Shown here piece by piece: positions 5,666-5,795 of a stretch of 5,795 nucleotides of DNA; the first letter of the stretch is position 1, and every line of letters starts with the position of its first letter. The translations under genes and the position numbers were made by a program. The notes under the pieces were generated by a model. The model did no database searches, was not told where the DNA came from, and saw nothing but the letters and a program-made list of their open reading frames with translations. The stretch is from JBEINZ01 sp040377825 (GTDB taxonomy: Bacteria > Pseudomonadota > Alphaproteobacteria > Rhizobiales > Ancalomicrobiaceae), in assembly GCA_040377825.1 (NCBI GenBank), contig JBEINZ010000200.1:1-5795 (forward strand), in the 5' to 3' direction.

Positions 5666-5795
5666 CACCTTTGCGATAAAGCACATCGCGCGAACCGAGC
5701 GACGGCGTCCTATGCCGCCCCATGGCAATTCCCGATTGGATGAAATCATCCGTTCGACAAGGAATTGCTCCAGATTCTAGAACTTGAGCCGGTCC
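5666..5795. other. Non-coding tail of the window
   Basis: No gene can be supported in these 130 bp on either strand. The stretch begins right after the receiver gene and has no T-rich terminator. Its notable content is the nested inverted repeat at 5725-5768. Confidence 0.5.
5725..5768. repeat. Nested inverted repeat, probable intergenic palindromic element
   Basis: Outer arms GCAATTCC (5725-5732) and GGAATTGC (5761-5768) are perfect 8-bp inverted copies. Inside, GGATGA (5738-5743) and TCATCC (5746-5751) form a 6-bp inverted pair. CGA (5733-5735) can also pair with TCG (5754-5756), leaving one small internal mismatch and a four-base bulge, so most of the 44 bp can fold into one imperfect hairpin. 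Dispersed palindromes of this kind, with GAGCA-TTCC-like arms, are frequent between genes in rhizobial genomes; membership in such a family is inference from memory of the style. It could also serve as a transcript 3'-end stabiliser. Confidence 0.6.

Overview
The window looks like chromosomal DNA from an alphaproteobacterium, most likely of the Hyphomicrobiales (Rhizobiales). The evidence is a GC-rich uvrD gene with strong GC-ending codon preference, a divergently placed fosmidomycin-resistance-type exporter, a cytoplasmic PAS/HisKA kinase paired with a small receiver protein, and an intergenic palindrome of the style common in rhizobial genomes. The order and genus cannot be fixed by eye.

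Layout. (1) Positions 1-316, minus strand: the first ~105 codons of an Fsr-like major facilitator drug exporter, cut by the window edge. (2) 317-520: a divergent promoter region with a perfect 16-bp tandem duplication, a plausible minus-strand promoter for the exporter, and a -10-like hexamer plus a one-mismatch SOS-box-like site just before the helicase gene. (3) 521-3049, plus strand: a complete UvrD/PcrA superfamily 1 DNA helicase with all core motifs and the C-terminal Tudor-like domain. (4) 3050-3349: an AT-richer intergenic region with a consensus -35 hexamer centred in a 7-bp inverted repeat. (5) 3350-4912: a soluble histidine kinase (PAS-PAS-HisKA-HATPase_c). (6) 4958-5665: a receiver-domain protein with an unrecognised helical C-terminal tail, probably co-transcribed with the kinase. 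(7) 5666-5795: non-coding sequence with a nested inverted repeat.

How the genes relate. The exporter and the helicase share only an intergenic region; no functional link is visible. The kinase and receiver protein form a likely two-component pair: the kinase would sense a cytoplasmic cue through its PAS domains, autophosphorylate on His300 and pass phosphate to Asp81 of the receiver protein. The receiver protein has no recognisable DNA-binding domain, so its output is probably protein-protein interaction or phosphate relay. The kinase gene differs in composition from uvrD: at least 12 TTA leucine codons against none found in uvrD. This suggests a different history for the module. I see no complete novel system. 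The best leads are the tail of the receiver protein and the regulatory DNA around it.
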